From assembly GCF_003312915.1 (NCBI RefSeq), contig NZ_CP030261.1, forward strand, positions 2,046,001 to 2,110,000: a DNA stretch of 64,000 nt, given 5' to 3'. Both the position numbers and the translations under genes were made by a program. The stretch is from Flavobacterium fluviale. GTDB lineage: Bacteria; Bacteroidota; Bacteroidia; Flavobacteriales; Flavobacteriaceae. The notes beneath the pieces are model-generated. The model did not search any database. It was not told the origin of the DNA and worked only from the letters and a program-made list of their open reading frames with translations. Positions 1 to 8,466 of this stretch are shown here, piece by piece. How positions within the stretch are numbered: position 1 is the stretch's first letter; each line of letters starts with the position of its first letter.

Positions 1-1
1 A

Positions 2-1051
2 CATCGCCAATATATTGCTGATGTCTGGAAAATAAAAGAAGAGGATATGCCGCACAAAGGCATCACAGCATACGAAATTATTGAAGCCATCCACAGTGGC
101 GAAATTAGAGGGCTTATCTCGATTTGTTTTAATCCGCTCGTTTCTCTGCCGAACAATAATTATGTACGTGAAGCTCTTGAAAAACTAGAATTTTATGTTG
201 CAATAGATTTTTTCCTAAATGAAACAGCTCGTCATGCCGATATTGTTTTAGCAGGTTCATTGCAGGAAGAAGAAGAGGGTACAACAACATCTGCCGAGGG
301 TCGAGTAATCCGAATCAGGCAGGCGGTTACGCCACCGGGTGATGCACGAACAGATACTTCAATATTGCTGGAATTAGCAAAAAGACTGGGTGAAGAGGAG
401 CGATTTACATACGCAGACAGCGAATCTATTTTTAATGAACTGCGTATCGCTTCAAAAGGAGGAACTGCTGATTATAACGGAATAACCTATAAAAAAGTTG
501 AAGATAAGATGGGAGTTTTCTGGCCGTGTCCGACAGAAGATCATCCTGGAACTCCAAGATTATGGGAAGACAAAAAATTTGCAACTCCAGATGGGAAAGC
601 ACATTTTAATCCAGCTCCTTATAGACTGCCCGGCGAAATTACAAATGATGAATATCCAGTTATTTTGACAACTGGGCGAGTAGTATCACAATATTTAAGT
701 GGTACGCAAACAAGAAGAATTGGGAAATTAGTAGATCAATTTCCAGAACCATTGCTTGAGATTCATCCAGAAATGGCTCAAAAATATAATATTCACCAAC
801 GAGAATTAGTAAAAGTTTCTACACGAAGGGGAGAAGGAATTTTTCCCGCCAATATTGTTGAAACCATTCGAAAAGATACTGTTTTTATTCCGTACCACTG
901 GCCGGGGAAAAAATCTGCTAATCAATTAACACCAGGCACGTTAGACCCAATTTCTAAAATTCCAGAGTTTAAAGTCTGTGCTTGTAAATTGGAACCTTTG
1001 AATGAAATCGAAGACTCATCAGAGAAATCTCAAGCGTATGCAAGTATTTAA
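2..1051 (+). CDS. Molybdopterin-dependent oxidoreductase, C-terminal part (5' end outside window)
   Basis: The reading frame is open from base 2, so the gene is cut by the window edge and about 350 C-terminal residues are visible. The C-terminal third looks like the molybdopterin-dinucleotide binding domain of the DMSO reductase superfamily: an ILTTGR segment, then a tail with HWPG, a [10 protein letters not shown] stretch and the CACKLEP end typical of NarB/NasA and FdhF-type enzymes. A ferredoxin-type subunit follows after 18 bases, then a Rieske protein and a small membrane protein, so this is probably the catalytic subunit of a membrane-linked complex. Nitrate reductase or formate dehydrogenase is possible. 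The substrate cannot be decided because the Fe-S and active-site domains are missing. Confidence 0.85.
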   Translation, partial: HRQYIADVWKIKEEDMPHKGITAYEIIEAIHSGEIRGLISICFNPLVSLPNNNYVREALEKLEFYVAIDFFLNETARHADIVLAGSLQEEEEGTTTSAEGRVIRIRQAVTPPGDARTDTSILLELAKRLGEEERFTYADSESIFNELRIASKGGTADYNGITYKKVEDKMGVFWPCPTEDHPGTPRLWEDKKFATPDGKAHFNPAPYRLPGEITNDEYPVILTTGRVVSQYLSGTQTRRIGKLVDQFPEPLLEIHPEMAQKYNIHQRELVKVSTRRGEGIFPANIVETIRKDTVFIPYHWPGKKSANQLTPGTLDPISKIPEFKVCACKLEPLNEIEDSSEKSQAYASI

Positions 1052-1069
1052 TCTATAAAACACCACATT

Positions 1070-1639
1070 ATGAATTTAACCAATTACAACAAAAATGAAG
1101 AGTTTTTTGTAGACTTGCAAAGATGCATAGGATGTAAAGCTTGTGAAATGGCATGCTCTGAATGTGAAACAAATGGCCAGGAATCTATGATTCATGTTAA
1201 TTATGTAGAACGCGCAGTTACAATTCAGACCACGGTTCAGGTTTGTATGCATTGTGAGGATCCAGTTTGTGCGAATGTCTGTCCAGCCGATGCCATCTCA
1301 CAAGACGAATTTGGCGTGGTCCATACCGCAAATACAGAACGTTGTATAGGCTGTTCAAACTGTGTTATGGCTTGTCCGTTTGGAGTTCCAAAGAAAATGG
1401 AAGAGTACGATTTAATGATGAAATGCAATATGTGTTACGATAGAACTAGTGTTGGCAAAAAACCAATGTGTGCTACAGTTTGTCCAAGTGGAGCATTATT
1501 TTATGGAACCCGAGAGCAGATTGAAGAGATGCGTCCGAATAGTACGCCTGTAAATTCATTTCTTTTTGGAAAAGAAAGAGTAAATACAAAAGTGAATATT
1601 ATGATGCCAAAAGGCAGTTCTGAATTACGAATATTCTAA
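1070..1639 (+). CDS. 4Fe-4S dicluster protein, electron-transfer subunit (NrfC/DmsB type)
   Basis: This 189-residue protein has four cysteine clusters: [11 protein letters not shown] near residue 19, [14 protein letters not shown] near 63, [12 protein letters not shown] near 94, and CNMCYDRT with a CATVCP partner near 120-140. That is the standard set of ligands for four [4Fe-4S] clusters in the electron-transfer subunit of molybdoenzyme complexes. No signal peptide is evident, so it is either cytoplasmic or exported with a partner. It lies between the molybdopterin subunit and the Rieske protein with gaps under 20 bases, so the three are probably one operon and one electron-transfer chain. 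Confidence 0.9.
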   Translation: MNLTNYNKNEEFFVDLQRCIGCKACEMACSECETNGQESMIHVNYVERAVTIQTTVQVCMHCEDPVCANVCPADAISQDEFGVVHTANTERCIGCSNCVMACPFGVPKKMEEYDLMMKCNMCYDRTSVGKKPMCATVCPSGALFYGTREQIEEMRPNSTPVNSFLFGKERVNTKVNIMMPKGSSELRIF

Positions 1640-1650
1640 ATCTAAAATCC

Positions 1651-2160
1651 ATGTCTAAAGAAGATAATTTAAAAGAAAACTGGAAGAAGGATTTTCCATA
1701 TAAAAAGCAGGAATCGACACAGGTCAGCCGCAGAGATTTTGCCAAATTCCTCACGTTGGTTTCGGGCGGCTTAATGGTCGGCAGCGGATTAGTTGCTGCA
1801 AAAGCCTATCTACTGCCGAACGAAGGAGTTATAGGCGAACATTTTGTATGCGATGTAAAAGATATCCCAATTGGAGGAACGAAAGGTTTTGTGATAGAAG
1901 GAAGTACAATTCCATACATTTTAGTCCATTTAGAAAGTGGTATGTTTAGGGCTTATGAGCAAAAATGCACGCATCTTTCCTGTGCCGTTTATTATAAACC
2001 AGGAACAGGAATAATTCATTGTCCTTGTCACGATGGCTCTTTTGATGCGCTGACGGGTGATGTTATTGCTGGACCTCCGCCGCGAGCGCTGCCTCAATTA
2101 GAAGTTTTCTTAAAAGGAGAAAAGATTTTTGTAAGAGCACTTGAAAATAGAGAAAGTTAA
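1651..2160 (+). CDS. Rieske [2Fe-2S] protein with Tat-type signal
   Basis: This 169-residue protein has an SRRDF twin-arginine motif near residue 26, followed by a hydrophobic stretch (about 30-52) that fits a Tat signal or signal anchor. The Rieske ligands are present: CTHLSC near residue 107 and CPCHDGSF near 130, followed by the GPPPRALP loop. The fold should hold a [2Fe-2S] cluster outside the cytoplasmic membrane. It sits 11 bases after the 4Fe-4S subunit, so it probably passes electrons from the quinone side to the molybdoenzyme. No cytochrome b or c subunit is visible nearby, so it is not part of a normal bc1 operon. Confidence 0.9.
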   Translation: MSKEDNLKENWKKDFPYKKQESTQVSRRDFAKFLTLVSGGLMVGSGLVAAKAYLLPNEGVIGEHFVCDVKDIPIGGTKGFVIEGSTIPYILVHLESGMFRAYEQKCTHLSCAVYYKPGTGIIHCPCHDGSFDALTGDVIAGPPPRALPQLEVFLKGEKIFVRALENRES

Positions 2161-2178
2161 TTGTTTAAAATATAAATT

Positions 2179-2430
2179 ATGAGTACATTTAGAAAAAGCC
2201 AAAACCAAGCCAATCCAAATAAGCTGAATGTAATTTTGTCAACTTTGATATGCGTTTTGATTTTAAATGTAAGTCTTCAAATTTGGCTGTTATATGCTGC
2301 TTTAAACAATGCATTAGACAATAATAAAGAAATTTTAATACCAGCATTTATAGGATCTTTAATTTTGTTTTTGATTGGTTTTGGATGGTTGTATTATTTA
2401 CCAAAAGGAAATTTTAGAAATAATACATAA
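2179..2430 (+). CDS. Small two-helix membrane protein of the molybdoenzyme operon
   Basis: This 83-residue protein has a polar N-terminus, a hydrophobic helix at about residues 18-42 and a second at about 53-74, ending in a short basic tail. No catalytic or metal-binding residues are visible. It starts 18 bases after the Rieske gene and is the last gene of the run, so it may anchor or assemble the complex in the membrane. It could be a DUF6755-like protein, but that assignment is from memory and uncertain. Confidence 0.7.
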   Translation: MSTFRKSQNQANPNKLNVILSTLICVLILNVSLQIWLLYAALNNALDNNKEILIPAFIGSLILFLIGFGWLYYLPKGNFRNNT

Positions 2431-2456
2431 CATAAACAAAATATAATTCTATATCG

Positions 2457-3482
2457 ATGAGCGTAACTACCAATAACGAAAACAACAAAATAGCCTTTTT
2501 TTCCACACAGCCCTACGACAAAACTTTTTTCAATAAATACAATTCTGACTTTGGTTTTGAATTGGATTTTTTTGAAACACAGTTAAATCCGCAAACCGTC
2601 ATTTTAATTGAAAATACTTCGATTGTCTGCGTTTTTGTAAATGATCTAGTCAACGAAGCGGTTATTAAACAATTAGCAGAAAAGAATGTAAAAATTATAG
2701 CTTTACGATGCGCAGGATTTAATAACGTTGATTTGGATGCTGCTAAAAAGTACAATATAAAAGTCTGCCGTGTCCCCGCTTATTCTCCGCAGGCAGTTGC
2801 AGAACACGCCATGGCAATGATTTTAACTTTAAACCGAAAAACACATAAAGCCTACAACAGAGTTAGAGAACAGAATTTCTCTCTAAACGGTTTGTTGGGA
2901 TTTGATTTGTTTGGAAAGACAATCGGGATTATCGGAACAGGAAATATTGGTAAAGCTTTTGCAAAAATTGCCCTAGGTTTTGGCTGTAAAGTTCTAGCAT
3001 ATGATATTGTTAAAAATGAAGAAATGATTAAAGACGGTGTCTCTTTTGTAACTTTAGAAGAGATTTTTAAATCCAGCGATATCATTTCGCTTCATTGTCC
3101 GCTTAACGATCAAACGAAGCATGTTATTAATAAAGATTCAATTGCCTTGATGAAAGACAGTGTAATGATTATCAATACCAGCCGCGGTGGATTAATAGAA
3201 ACGGCCTGCGTTATCGAAGGTTTAAAAGAAGGTAAAATAGGTTATTTAGGAATTGATGTTTACGAGCAGGAAGAAAAGCTGTTTTTCAGAGATTTATCTG
3301 CAGACATTATTCAGGATGATGCCATTCAGCGATTAATGAGTTTTCCGAATGTTTTGGTAACAGCGCATCAGGCATTTTTTACCAATGAAGCTTTGACGCA
3401 GATTGCATTGGTCACTTTTAATAATATAAAATCTTTGCTTAATAGTAATGATATCGAAAACAAAGCAGCTTTATTAGCATAA
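2457..3482 (+). CDS. ldhA: D-lactate dehydrogenase (NAD-dependent 2-hydroxyacid dehydrogenase)
   Basis: This 341-residue protein resembles E. coli LdhA along its whole length, including the FNNVDLDAAK segment near residue 88. The NAD-binding GTGNIG is at 160-165. The catalytic triad of the family is visible: Arg243 in TSRGG, Glu270 in DVYEQE and His304 in TAHQAF. The enzyme reduces pyruvate to D-lactate in the cytoplasm, regenerating NAD. It starts 26 bases after the molybdoenzyme operon without an intervening terminator, so it may be co-transcribed, which would fit a shared role under low oxygen (inference). Confidence 0.93.
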   Translation: MSVTTNNENNKIAFFSTQPYDKTFFNKYNSDFGFELDFFETQLNPQTVILIENTSIVCVFVNDLVNEAVIKQLAEKNVKIIALRCAGFNNVDLDAAKKYNIKVCRVPAYSPQAVAEHAMAMILTLNRKTHKAYNRVREQNFSLNGLLGFDLFGKTIGIIGTGNIGKAFAKIALGFGCKVLAYDIVKNEEMIKDGVSFVTLEEIFKSSDIISLHCPLNDQTKHVINKDSIALMKDSVMIINTSRGGLIETACVIEGLKEGKIGYLGIDVYEQEEKLFFRDLSADIIQDDAIQRLMSFPNVLVTAHQAFFTNEALTQIALVTFNNIKSLLNSNDIENKAALLA

Positions 3483-3532
3483 AAACTGCCAGGTTTATAA
3501 ATGTAATGTTGAGAATTTAAAATAAGGAAATT

Positions 3533-4135
3533 ATGAGAAATAAAATTTTAGCGGCAATTATGATTCTGGGAATGATTTCGTGCCAAGACAAAAATAAAAC
3601 CGAAGATAAAAGTATTATCAAAACCATTGCCGAAGACACCTTATCAAAAACCGTTGCAGGAACTGCAGATGTAAGTGACGCTCCCGTAAAAGAAGATAAG
3701 GCAGTTGAATTAATTCGTAAACAGTTGAATGTTTTGTTAAAAGCAGATCTTCCTGCAATGACAAAAGACGACCGTTATTTTTATTACGAAGCTTTTGATT
3801 TGAATAATGATCAAAAACCGGAATATTTTGTAGGCTTTTCAAATCCGTATTTCTGCGGAAGCGGCGGTTGTTCAGGATATATTTTGAATAATGACGGAAA
3901 CGTGATTAATCGTTTTACAGTAACCGATTTTCCAATTTATGCAGCGACTTCCTCAACCGATAAATTTTATGACCTGATCATGAAAAGCGGCGGAATAGCT
4001 CATCTTGTAAAAATGAAAAACGGGAAATATCCATCAAATCCTTCCGTTCAGGAAAAATTAAAAGGCGATATTCCAAAAGAAAGTACAGCGGTTCTGGATA
4101 TTCAGGGAAAGAAATTGGAGAAGTATTCGTTTTAA
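3533..4135 (+). CDS. Lipoprotein of unknown function
   Basis: This 200-residue protein has a lipoprotein signal with lipobox MISC (Cys17), so it should be lipid-anchored outside the cytoplasm. Residues 18-60 are a charged linker. The rest holds a DLNNDQKPEYFVGF stretch that resembles a calcium-type loop and a FCGSGGCSGY segment with two cysteines that could form a disulfide. I do not recognise a characterised family. It lies 50 bases after ldhA and is followed by a strong terminator. Confidence 0.75.
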   Translation: MRNKILAAIMILGMISCQDKNKTEDKSIIKTIAEDTLSKTVAGTADVSDAPVKEDKAVELIRKQLNVLLKADLPAMTKDDRYFYYEAFDLNNDQKPEYFVGFSNPYFCGSGGCSGYILNNDGNVINRFTVTDFPIYAATSSTDKFYDLIMKSGGIAHLVKMKNGKYPSNPSVQEKLKGDIPKESTAVLDIQGKKLEKYSF

Positions 4136-4150
4136 CCAGATTTTTTAAAT

Positions 4151-4196
4151 ACAAAACAACCCGACAAGTTTTTAAACCTGTCGGGTTTGTTTTGTA
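4151..4196 (+). terminator. Rho-independent terminator after the ldhA/lipoprotein run
   Basis: The arms ACAAAACAACCCGACA and TGTCGGGTTTGTTTTGT form a long GC-cored hairpin with T-rich flanks. It separates this plus-strand run from the convergent toxin gene and may work in both directions. Confidence 0.85.
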
Positions 4197-4238
4197 TCCT
4201 AACTATTTTTTTAACATTTTAGAAAGTGTCTTTGGATT

Positions 4239-4508
4239 TTATCTATTGTCCCAGAATGCTACAACAATTAATTCTTTTGCAGTTATTTTATAAAAGATGT
4301 TGTAATGCCCTAATGTTGTGGTTCTGATATCTTGAAAACTGGTTTTAACGTAAACTTCAGGATTATTAATTAAAAATTTAATTCTTTGTGTAATTTCAGA
4401 AACTAACTTTCTTGAGTATGTTTTTGATTTGTTTCTTTTATTCCAATAATTTAATATTTTTCTTCTTTGATTAACAGCTGTACTAGTCCAAATTATTCTG
4501 ACAACCAT
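4239..4508 (-). CDS. RelE/ParE-family toxin
   Basis: This 89-residue basic protein has the RelE/ParE fold pattern: an N-terminal WTSTAVNQRRKILNYW helix region, a central helix, then the strands VKTSFQDIRTTTLGHYNIFYKI and a hydrophobic end VVAFWDNR, which matches the family C-terminus. Family members either cleave mRNA on the ribosome (RelE) or poison gyrase (ParE); the sequence alone does not decide which. The gene overlaps the upstream antitoxin gene by 16 bases, the usual arrangement for translationally coupled pairs. Confidence 0.85.
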   Translation of the reverse strand: MVVRIIWTSTAVNQRRKILNYWNKRNKSKTYSRKLVSEITQRIKFLINNPEVYVKTSFQDIRTTTLGHYNIFYKITAKELIVVAFWDNR

Positions 4509-4726
4509 TCTAAATCTTCCTTGTCTAAATCTTGTTGAGAAATTACTCTGCCATATTTTATATCTTCTTCACTTTCTTTAAGCATATCTAATTCGTATTG
4601 TTCAAACTGATAAGTGTTAGATGTATCAGCATTTTTTAAAAGACTTCTAATTTTCTCAAGCAAATTTACATCTTCAATGTTTTTGAGTTTGTCAAAAATT
4701 TCTAATTTTATTTCTAAAGTACTCAT
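4493..4726 (-). CDS. Antitoxin of the RelE/ParE pair
   Basis: This 77-residue acidic protein begins MSTLEIKLEIFDKL. The ATG at 4726 is chosen because it lies about 15 bases from the predicted transcription start and matches the usual start of such antitoxins. The C-terminal half is acidic (KESEEDIKYG, DKEDLEWLSE) and is probably the disordered part that wraps the toxin. It overlaps the toxin gene by 16 bases and carries its own promoter just downstream of the lysS terminator, so the pair forms an independent unit. Confidence 0.8.
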   Translation of the reverse strand: MSTLEIKLEIFDKLKNIEDVNLLEKIRSLLKNADTSNTYQFEQYELDMLKESEEDIKYGRVISQQDLDKEDLEWLSE

Positions 4727-4747
4727 AATAATGTTGTTTACGTTAAT

Positions 4748-4755
4748 CAAAGTTA
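4748..4755 (-). promoter_or_regulatory. -7 promoter element of the toxin-antitoxin pair
   Basis: The minus strand reads TAACTTTG, a match to the Bacteroidota -7 consensus TAnnTTTG. It is 21 bases upstream of the antitoxin ATG, giving a leader of about 15 bases. No clear -33 TTG is visible. Confidence 0.5.
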
Positions 4756-4768
4756 TGTAAATAAAATG

Positions 4769-4802
4769 AAAAACCCGATAAGTTATAAGCCTATCGGGTT
4801 GT
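4769..4802 (-). terminator. Terminator downstream of lysS
   Basis: AACCCGATA and TATCGGGTT form a 9-bp stem. On the minus strand it is followed by a run of T. It lies 25 bases beyond the lysS stop. Confidence 0.8.
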
Positions 4803-4826
4803 ATTTATGATAAAATAAGACAAAAA

Positions 4827-6530
4827 TTATCCCACCAATTCCACAAATTTAAACTCGCCGTCAACGACAACTTTAGTCAAACCATGTTTAGATAAATTTT
4901 TCATAGAAGCATCCCATTTTTTACCGCTTAAATTTGCAGTAATTTTTAATTGCTGAAGATCCATTTTACTTTCGTTTCCTTTCAATAAATCAACGATAAA
5001 TTTTTCTTCATCAGATAATTCAATCTGAGCTTGTTTTTTCTCTGGACGCATTTGCGGGAACAATAAAACTTCTTGAATTGAAGCATTATTTGTCAAATAC
5101 ATAATCAAACGATCCATTCCAATTCCCATTCCAGAAGTTGGCGGCATACCATATTCAAGCGCTCTTAGGAAATCTTCGTCGATAATTCCGTTAGCTTCGT
5201 CATCACCTTTTGCAGCCAAGCGCATTTGATCTTCAAAACGCTCACGCTGATCAATTGGGTCGTTTAATTCAGAATAAGCATTTGCGATTTCTTTACCACA
5301 AACCATTAATTCAAAACGCTCAGTAAGATCTGGATTATCGCGGTGTTCTTTACAAAGCGGAGACATTTCTTTTGGATAATCTGTAATGAAAGTCGGCTGA
5401 ATATAATTTCCTTCGCATTTCGCTCCAAAAATCTCATCAATTAATTTTCCTTTACCCATTGTTTCGTCAACCTCGATTCCCATTCCTCTTGCTGCTTCAA
5501 ACAATTCTTGTTCTGTTTTTCCAGAGATATCAAAACCAGTAAAATGTTTGATAGAATCTGTCATTGTAACACGTGCATAAGGAGCTTTAAAGTTGATTGT
5601 ATGTTCACCAAAAGTCACTTCGCTTGTACCATTTACAGCAATTGCGCAATGCTCCAATAAACCTTCAGCAAATTCCATCATCCAGTTGTAGTCTTTATAC
5701 GCTACATATATTTCCATTGCCGTAAATTCAGGATTATGCGTTCTGTCCATACCTTCGTTACGGAAGTTTCTAGAGAACTCATAAACACCCTCAAAACCAC
5801 CAACAATTAATCTTTTTAAATATAACTCATTCGCAATACGCATATAAAGCGGAATATCAAGCGAATTATGGTGCGTGATAAAAGGTCTTGCTGCAGCACC
5901 ACCAGGAATTGACTGTAACACCGGCGTGTCAACCTCAAGATATCCAGCATCGTTAAAATAACCTCGCATTGCGCTGAATAACTTTGTTCGTTTGATGAAA
6001 GTTTCCTTAACATGCGGATTTACAGTTAAATCTACGTAACGCATTCTGTAACGCAATTCAGCATCGTTGAATGCATCGTGAACGTTTCCTTCCTCATCAA
6101 CTTTTGGCAAAGGAAGCGGACGTAACGTTTTGCTCAAGAAAGTAAAACCGTCAACGCGAACGCATTGCGCGCCCACTTTTGTAGTAAACAATTCACCTTC
6201 GATACCAATAAAATCACCTAAATCGGTTAATTTTTTAAATACTTGGTTGTATAAAGTTTTATCGTCACCTTCACACAAAACATCGCGATTCACGTACAAT
6301 TGAATACGTCCTTCGCTATCCTGCAATTCAGCAAAACAAGCTTTTCCTTGATCTCTCACGCTCATCAAACGACCCGCAACGATAACCTTCTTACCTTCTT
6401 CAAATGACTCCTTAATTTGCTTAGAAGTATGATTTACAGGAAAAAGATTAGCTGGATAAGGATTGATTCCCAGACTGCGTAAGTTTTGAAGTTTTTCTCT
6501 TCGGATGATTTCTTGTTCTGATAATGCCAT
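4827..6530 (-). CDS. lysS: Lysine-tRNA ligase (class II)
   Basis: This 567-residue protein is a class II lysyl-tRNA synthetase that charges tRNA-Lys. The N-terminal OB-fold anticodon-binding domain spans about residues 50-150. Motif 2 is seen as FRNEGMDRTHNPEFT near residue 260 and motif 3 as GMGIGMDRL near 470. The last 70 residues, after the usual LysS end, form a lysine-rich extension, a common extension in Flavobacteria. It has its own -7 element, a 17-base leader and a terminator, so it is probably monocistronic. Confidence 0.97.
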   Translation of the reverse strand: MALSEQEIIRREKLQNLRSLGINPYPANLFPVNHTSKQIKESFEEGKKVIVAGRLMSVRDQGKACFAELQDSEGRIQLYVNRDVLCEGDDKTLYNQVFKKLTDLGDFIGIEGELFTTKVGAQCVRVDGFTFLSKTLRPLPLPKVDEEGNVHDAFNDAELRYRMRYVDLTVNPHVKETFIKRTKLFSAMRGYFNDAGYLEVDTPVLQSIPGGAAARPFITHHNSLDIPLYMRIANELYLKRLIVGGFEGVYEFSRNFRNEGMDRTHNPEFTAMEIYVAYKDYNWMMEFAEGLLEHCAIAVNGTSEVTFGEHTINFKAPYARVTMTDSIKHFTGFDISGKTEQELFEAARGMGIEVDETMGKGKLIDEIFGAKCEGNYIQPTFITDYPKEMSPLCKEHRDNPDLTERFELMVCGKEIANAYSELNDPIDQRERFEDQMRLAAKGDDEANGIIDEDFLRALEYGMPPTSGMGIGMDRLIMYLTNNASIQEVLLFPQMRPEKKQAQIELSDEEKFIVDLLKGNESKMDLQQLKITANLSGKKWDASMKNLSKHGLTKVVVDGEFKFVELVG

Positions 6531-6553
6531 TTTGTGCTCTTTTTTTAAGTGTG

Positions 6554-6561
6554 CAAAGATA
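6554..6561 (-). promoter_or_regulatory. -7 promoter element of lysS
   Basis: The minus strand reads TATCTTTG, matching TAnnTTTG, 23 bases upstream of the lysS ATG. Confidence 0.6.
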
Positions 6562-6637
6562 AAGAAAAGAATGTAGATTTTAGAATGCAGGTTTTAGATT
6601 TTTTGCAGCAGCAATTTATTGGGTTTCAAGTACCTTT

Positions 6638-6710
6638 TGTCCCGCTATCCGTTTCAATCTTTTATGTCGAACCCCGACATAAAAGGATTTATACTTCTAT
6701 CGGGGCTGGA
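6638..6710. repeat. Imperfect palindromic intergenic repeat
   Basis: The core is an 11-bp perfect inverted repeat, CTTTTATGTCG (6659-6669) and CGACATAAAAG (6675-6685), around a 5-base loop. It is framed by CCCGCTAT (6641-6648) and CTATCGGG (6697-6704), which are partly complementary. It is much more GC-rich than its surroundings and lies in the 276-base gap between divergent lysS and the lipoprotein genes. I recall similar units scattered in Flavobacterium genomes, but I see only one copy here. Confidence 0.6.
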
Positions 6711-6806
6711 TTAGACCATTTTGTTTTTATCAGACTTTTATATTGTATGAAAATGACTAAAAAACTGATTATCTTAGAACTCAAAACTTACAACTTTCTC
6801 GAAAAA

Positions 6807-7532
6807 ATGAAATACCTATCAAGTTTATTAATACTAGTTTTATTTACAAGCTGTCAAATTACCGAAACTATTATCATCAATTCAGACGGAAGCGGCACTA
6901 TAAAAGTGGAGCAGCTTAGGGACGAAAACAGTTATATGCAATTGGCTGGTGAAGAATATTCAAAAGAAAATATTTTTGAAGATACCACTTATGTTTTCAA
7001 AGAATATATCGATGCATACAAAGAAAATTTTTCAAAATATACACTACAAGAGCAGGAGTTATTTCGAAAGTATGAGAATGTAAATGTACATCTTAAAAAA
7101 AGTTCCTTTGAAAAAGAATTTAAAAATGAATTATCACTTCATTTTAATAAGGTCTCAGAAATTCCAGATTTATACAAAACGGAAGATTATGCCTCGGATA
7201 TTCAGCATAATTATGCTTTGACTGCAGAAAATCATTATTACAGAATTGGATATGACTTTGATGGTGAGGTTTTTAAAAGAACGATTACGATCATAAATAC
7301 AGAAGAATTAGAAAAAGCAAAGCAAGAATCTGAGAAGTTTACAAAACGTTATGGTGCCTCAAATTTGATGCAGATCTATGTTTTAAAATATCATTTTCCG
7401 AAAAGTATAAAATCGGTTTCCAATCCAAAGGCAGTTATCAGCTCAGATAAAAAATCTCTCAGTTTAGAATTTAAAATTTCAGATTTTTATGGAAATCCTG
7501 AAATTTCAAATTTAGAAGTTGTTTTAGAATAA
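6807..7532 (+). CDS. Tandem lipoprotein paralog 1
   Basis: This 241-residue protein has a signal peptide with lipobox TSC (Cys about 16). The start at 6807 is chosen because the signal peptide begins there; upstream in-frame codons run through the palindromic repeat. Shared features with the next two proteins are a DGSGTI segment just after the lipobox, an EDTTYVFKE stretch, a YHFPKSIKSVSNPKA segment and a C-terminal SSDKKSLSLEF strand. It probably faces the periplasm or outer membrane. The function is unknown, and no enzyme motif is visible. Confidence 0.8.
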   Translation: MKYLSSLLILVLFTSCQITETIIINSDGSGTIKVEQLRDENSYMQLAGEEYSKENIFEDTTYVFKEYIDAYKENFSKYTLQEQELFRKYENVNVHLKKSSFEKEFKNELSLHFNKVSEIPDLYKTEDYASDIQHNYALTAENHYYRIGYDFDGEVFKRTITIINTEELEKAKQESEKFTKRYGASNLMQIYVLKYHFPKSIKSVSNPKAVISSDKKSLSLEFKISDFYGNPEISNLEVVLE

Positions 7533-7595
7533 ATTCGTCAAATAATTTTTAAAAGAAAGTATCTTCGTCCCACCTTAACTTAAACCTAAAAAAAT

Positions 7596-8399
7596 ATGAA
7601 AAAAATTCTACTTTGCTGCCTCATCTTATTTTGTATTTCAAGCTGTACACTTAAGGAAAAAGTGGTCATGAACGAAGACGGATCTGGAACTTTCTCTTAT
7701 GGTTTTGATATGTCGCCAATGTTTAAATTGGGAATGAAAAAAAGTGATTCTACAAAAATCAACAAAGTAGTCGATACTTCTTTTACTTTTAAGGAAGTAT
7801 TTGCCAAAATAAAAGACAGCATCTCTAAATTGCCGAATGCAGACAAAGAAACAATTGCAAAGCTGGAGCAAGAAAAAGAAAAACTTAAAATTTTGGAGAA
7901 CTTTAAAGTAAGCATAAAAATTAACGAAGAAAAAGAGCAATTTGAGTACAATATGGCATTTGATTTTCCTAGCGGAACAGGTTATAAATCTATTGCAACA
8001 CCCGCAGAAGGCTTAGAAGGGCTGGCTGCAACAGACAAGAAAAATTTAGAAGTTTTAAGCGCTGTACCTAAGCCAGAAGAAAAGTCAAGTACGACTATTT
8101 TTTATGATGGAAAAGTTTTCATTAAAACCGTGACTGCTAGTAAGGAAAGTAAAAAAGTAAAAAAGAAAAAAGAAGCTAAAAATGAAAAAAGCGATGATCC
8201 GTTCTCCAAAAAAATGGAAGAAATGATAAAAGAATGTAAATACATTGCCGAGTATCACTTTCCAAAAAAAATTAAAACCATTTCTCTTAAAAATGCAATT
8301 GTAACAGATGACAGAAAAAGTTTTACCGTCGAGGTTCCTTTAGAAAACATGCAGGAAACCAATGTGGATTTTGGTTTCAAAGTAGAATTTGAGCAATAA
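7596..8399 (+). CDS. Tandem lipoprotein paralog 2
   Basis: This 267-residue protein starts with a lysine-rich signal and lipobox SSC (Cys17). It shares with its neighbours the VVMNEDGSGTF segment after the lipobox, DTSFTFKEVF near residue 65, EYHFPKKIKTISLKNA near 218 and a DDRKSFTVE strand near the C-terminus. It has a long charged central region (EKEKLK and KVKKKKEAKNEK) absent from paralog 1. A TATCTTCG sequence at 7560, close to the -7 consensus, lies 28 bases upstream of the ATG. The function is unknown. Confidence 0.8.
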   Translation: MKKILLCCLILFCISSCTLKEKVVMNEDGSGTFSYGFDMSPMFKLGMKKSDSTKINKVVDTSFTFKEVFAKIKDSISKLPNADKETIAKLEQEKEKLKILENFKVSIKINEEKEQFEYNMAFDFPSGTGYKSIATPAEGLEGLAATDKKNLEVLSAVPKPEEKSSTTIFYDGKVFIKTVTASKESKKVKKKKEAKNEKSDDPFSKKMEEMIKECKYIAEYHFPKKIKTISLKNAIVTDDRKSFTVEVPLENMQETNVDFGFKVEFEQ

Positions 8400-8440
8400 T
8401 TGGAGATTTTCAATTAACCTTATTTTTAAAATAGTCTTCG

Positions 8441-8448
8441 TATCTTTG
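8441..8448 (+). promoter_or_regulatory. -7 promoter element of lipoprotein paralog 3 and lipB
   Basis: TATCTTTG matches TAnnTTTG and lies 18 bases upstream of the ATG at 8467, giving a very short leader. Confidence 0.5.
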
Positions 8449-8466
8449 ATAAAAAATTGTACTACG

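Noticed and set aside
6549..6806. N-terminal extension of lipoprotein paralog 1
   Set aside because: The added residues run through the palindromic repeat and would bury the signal peptide.
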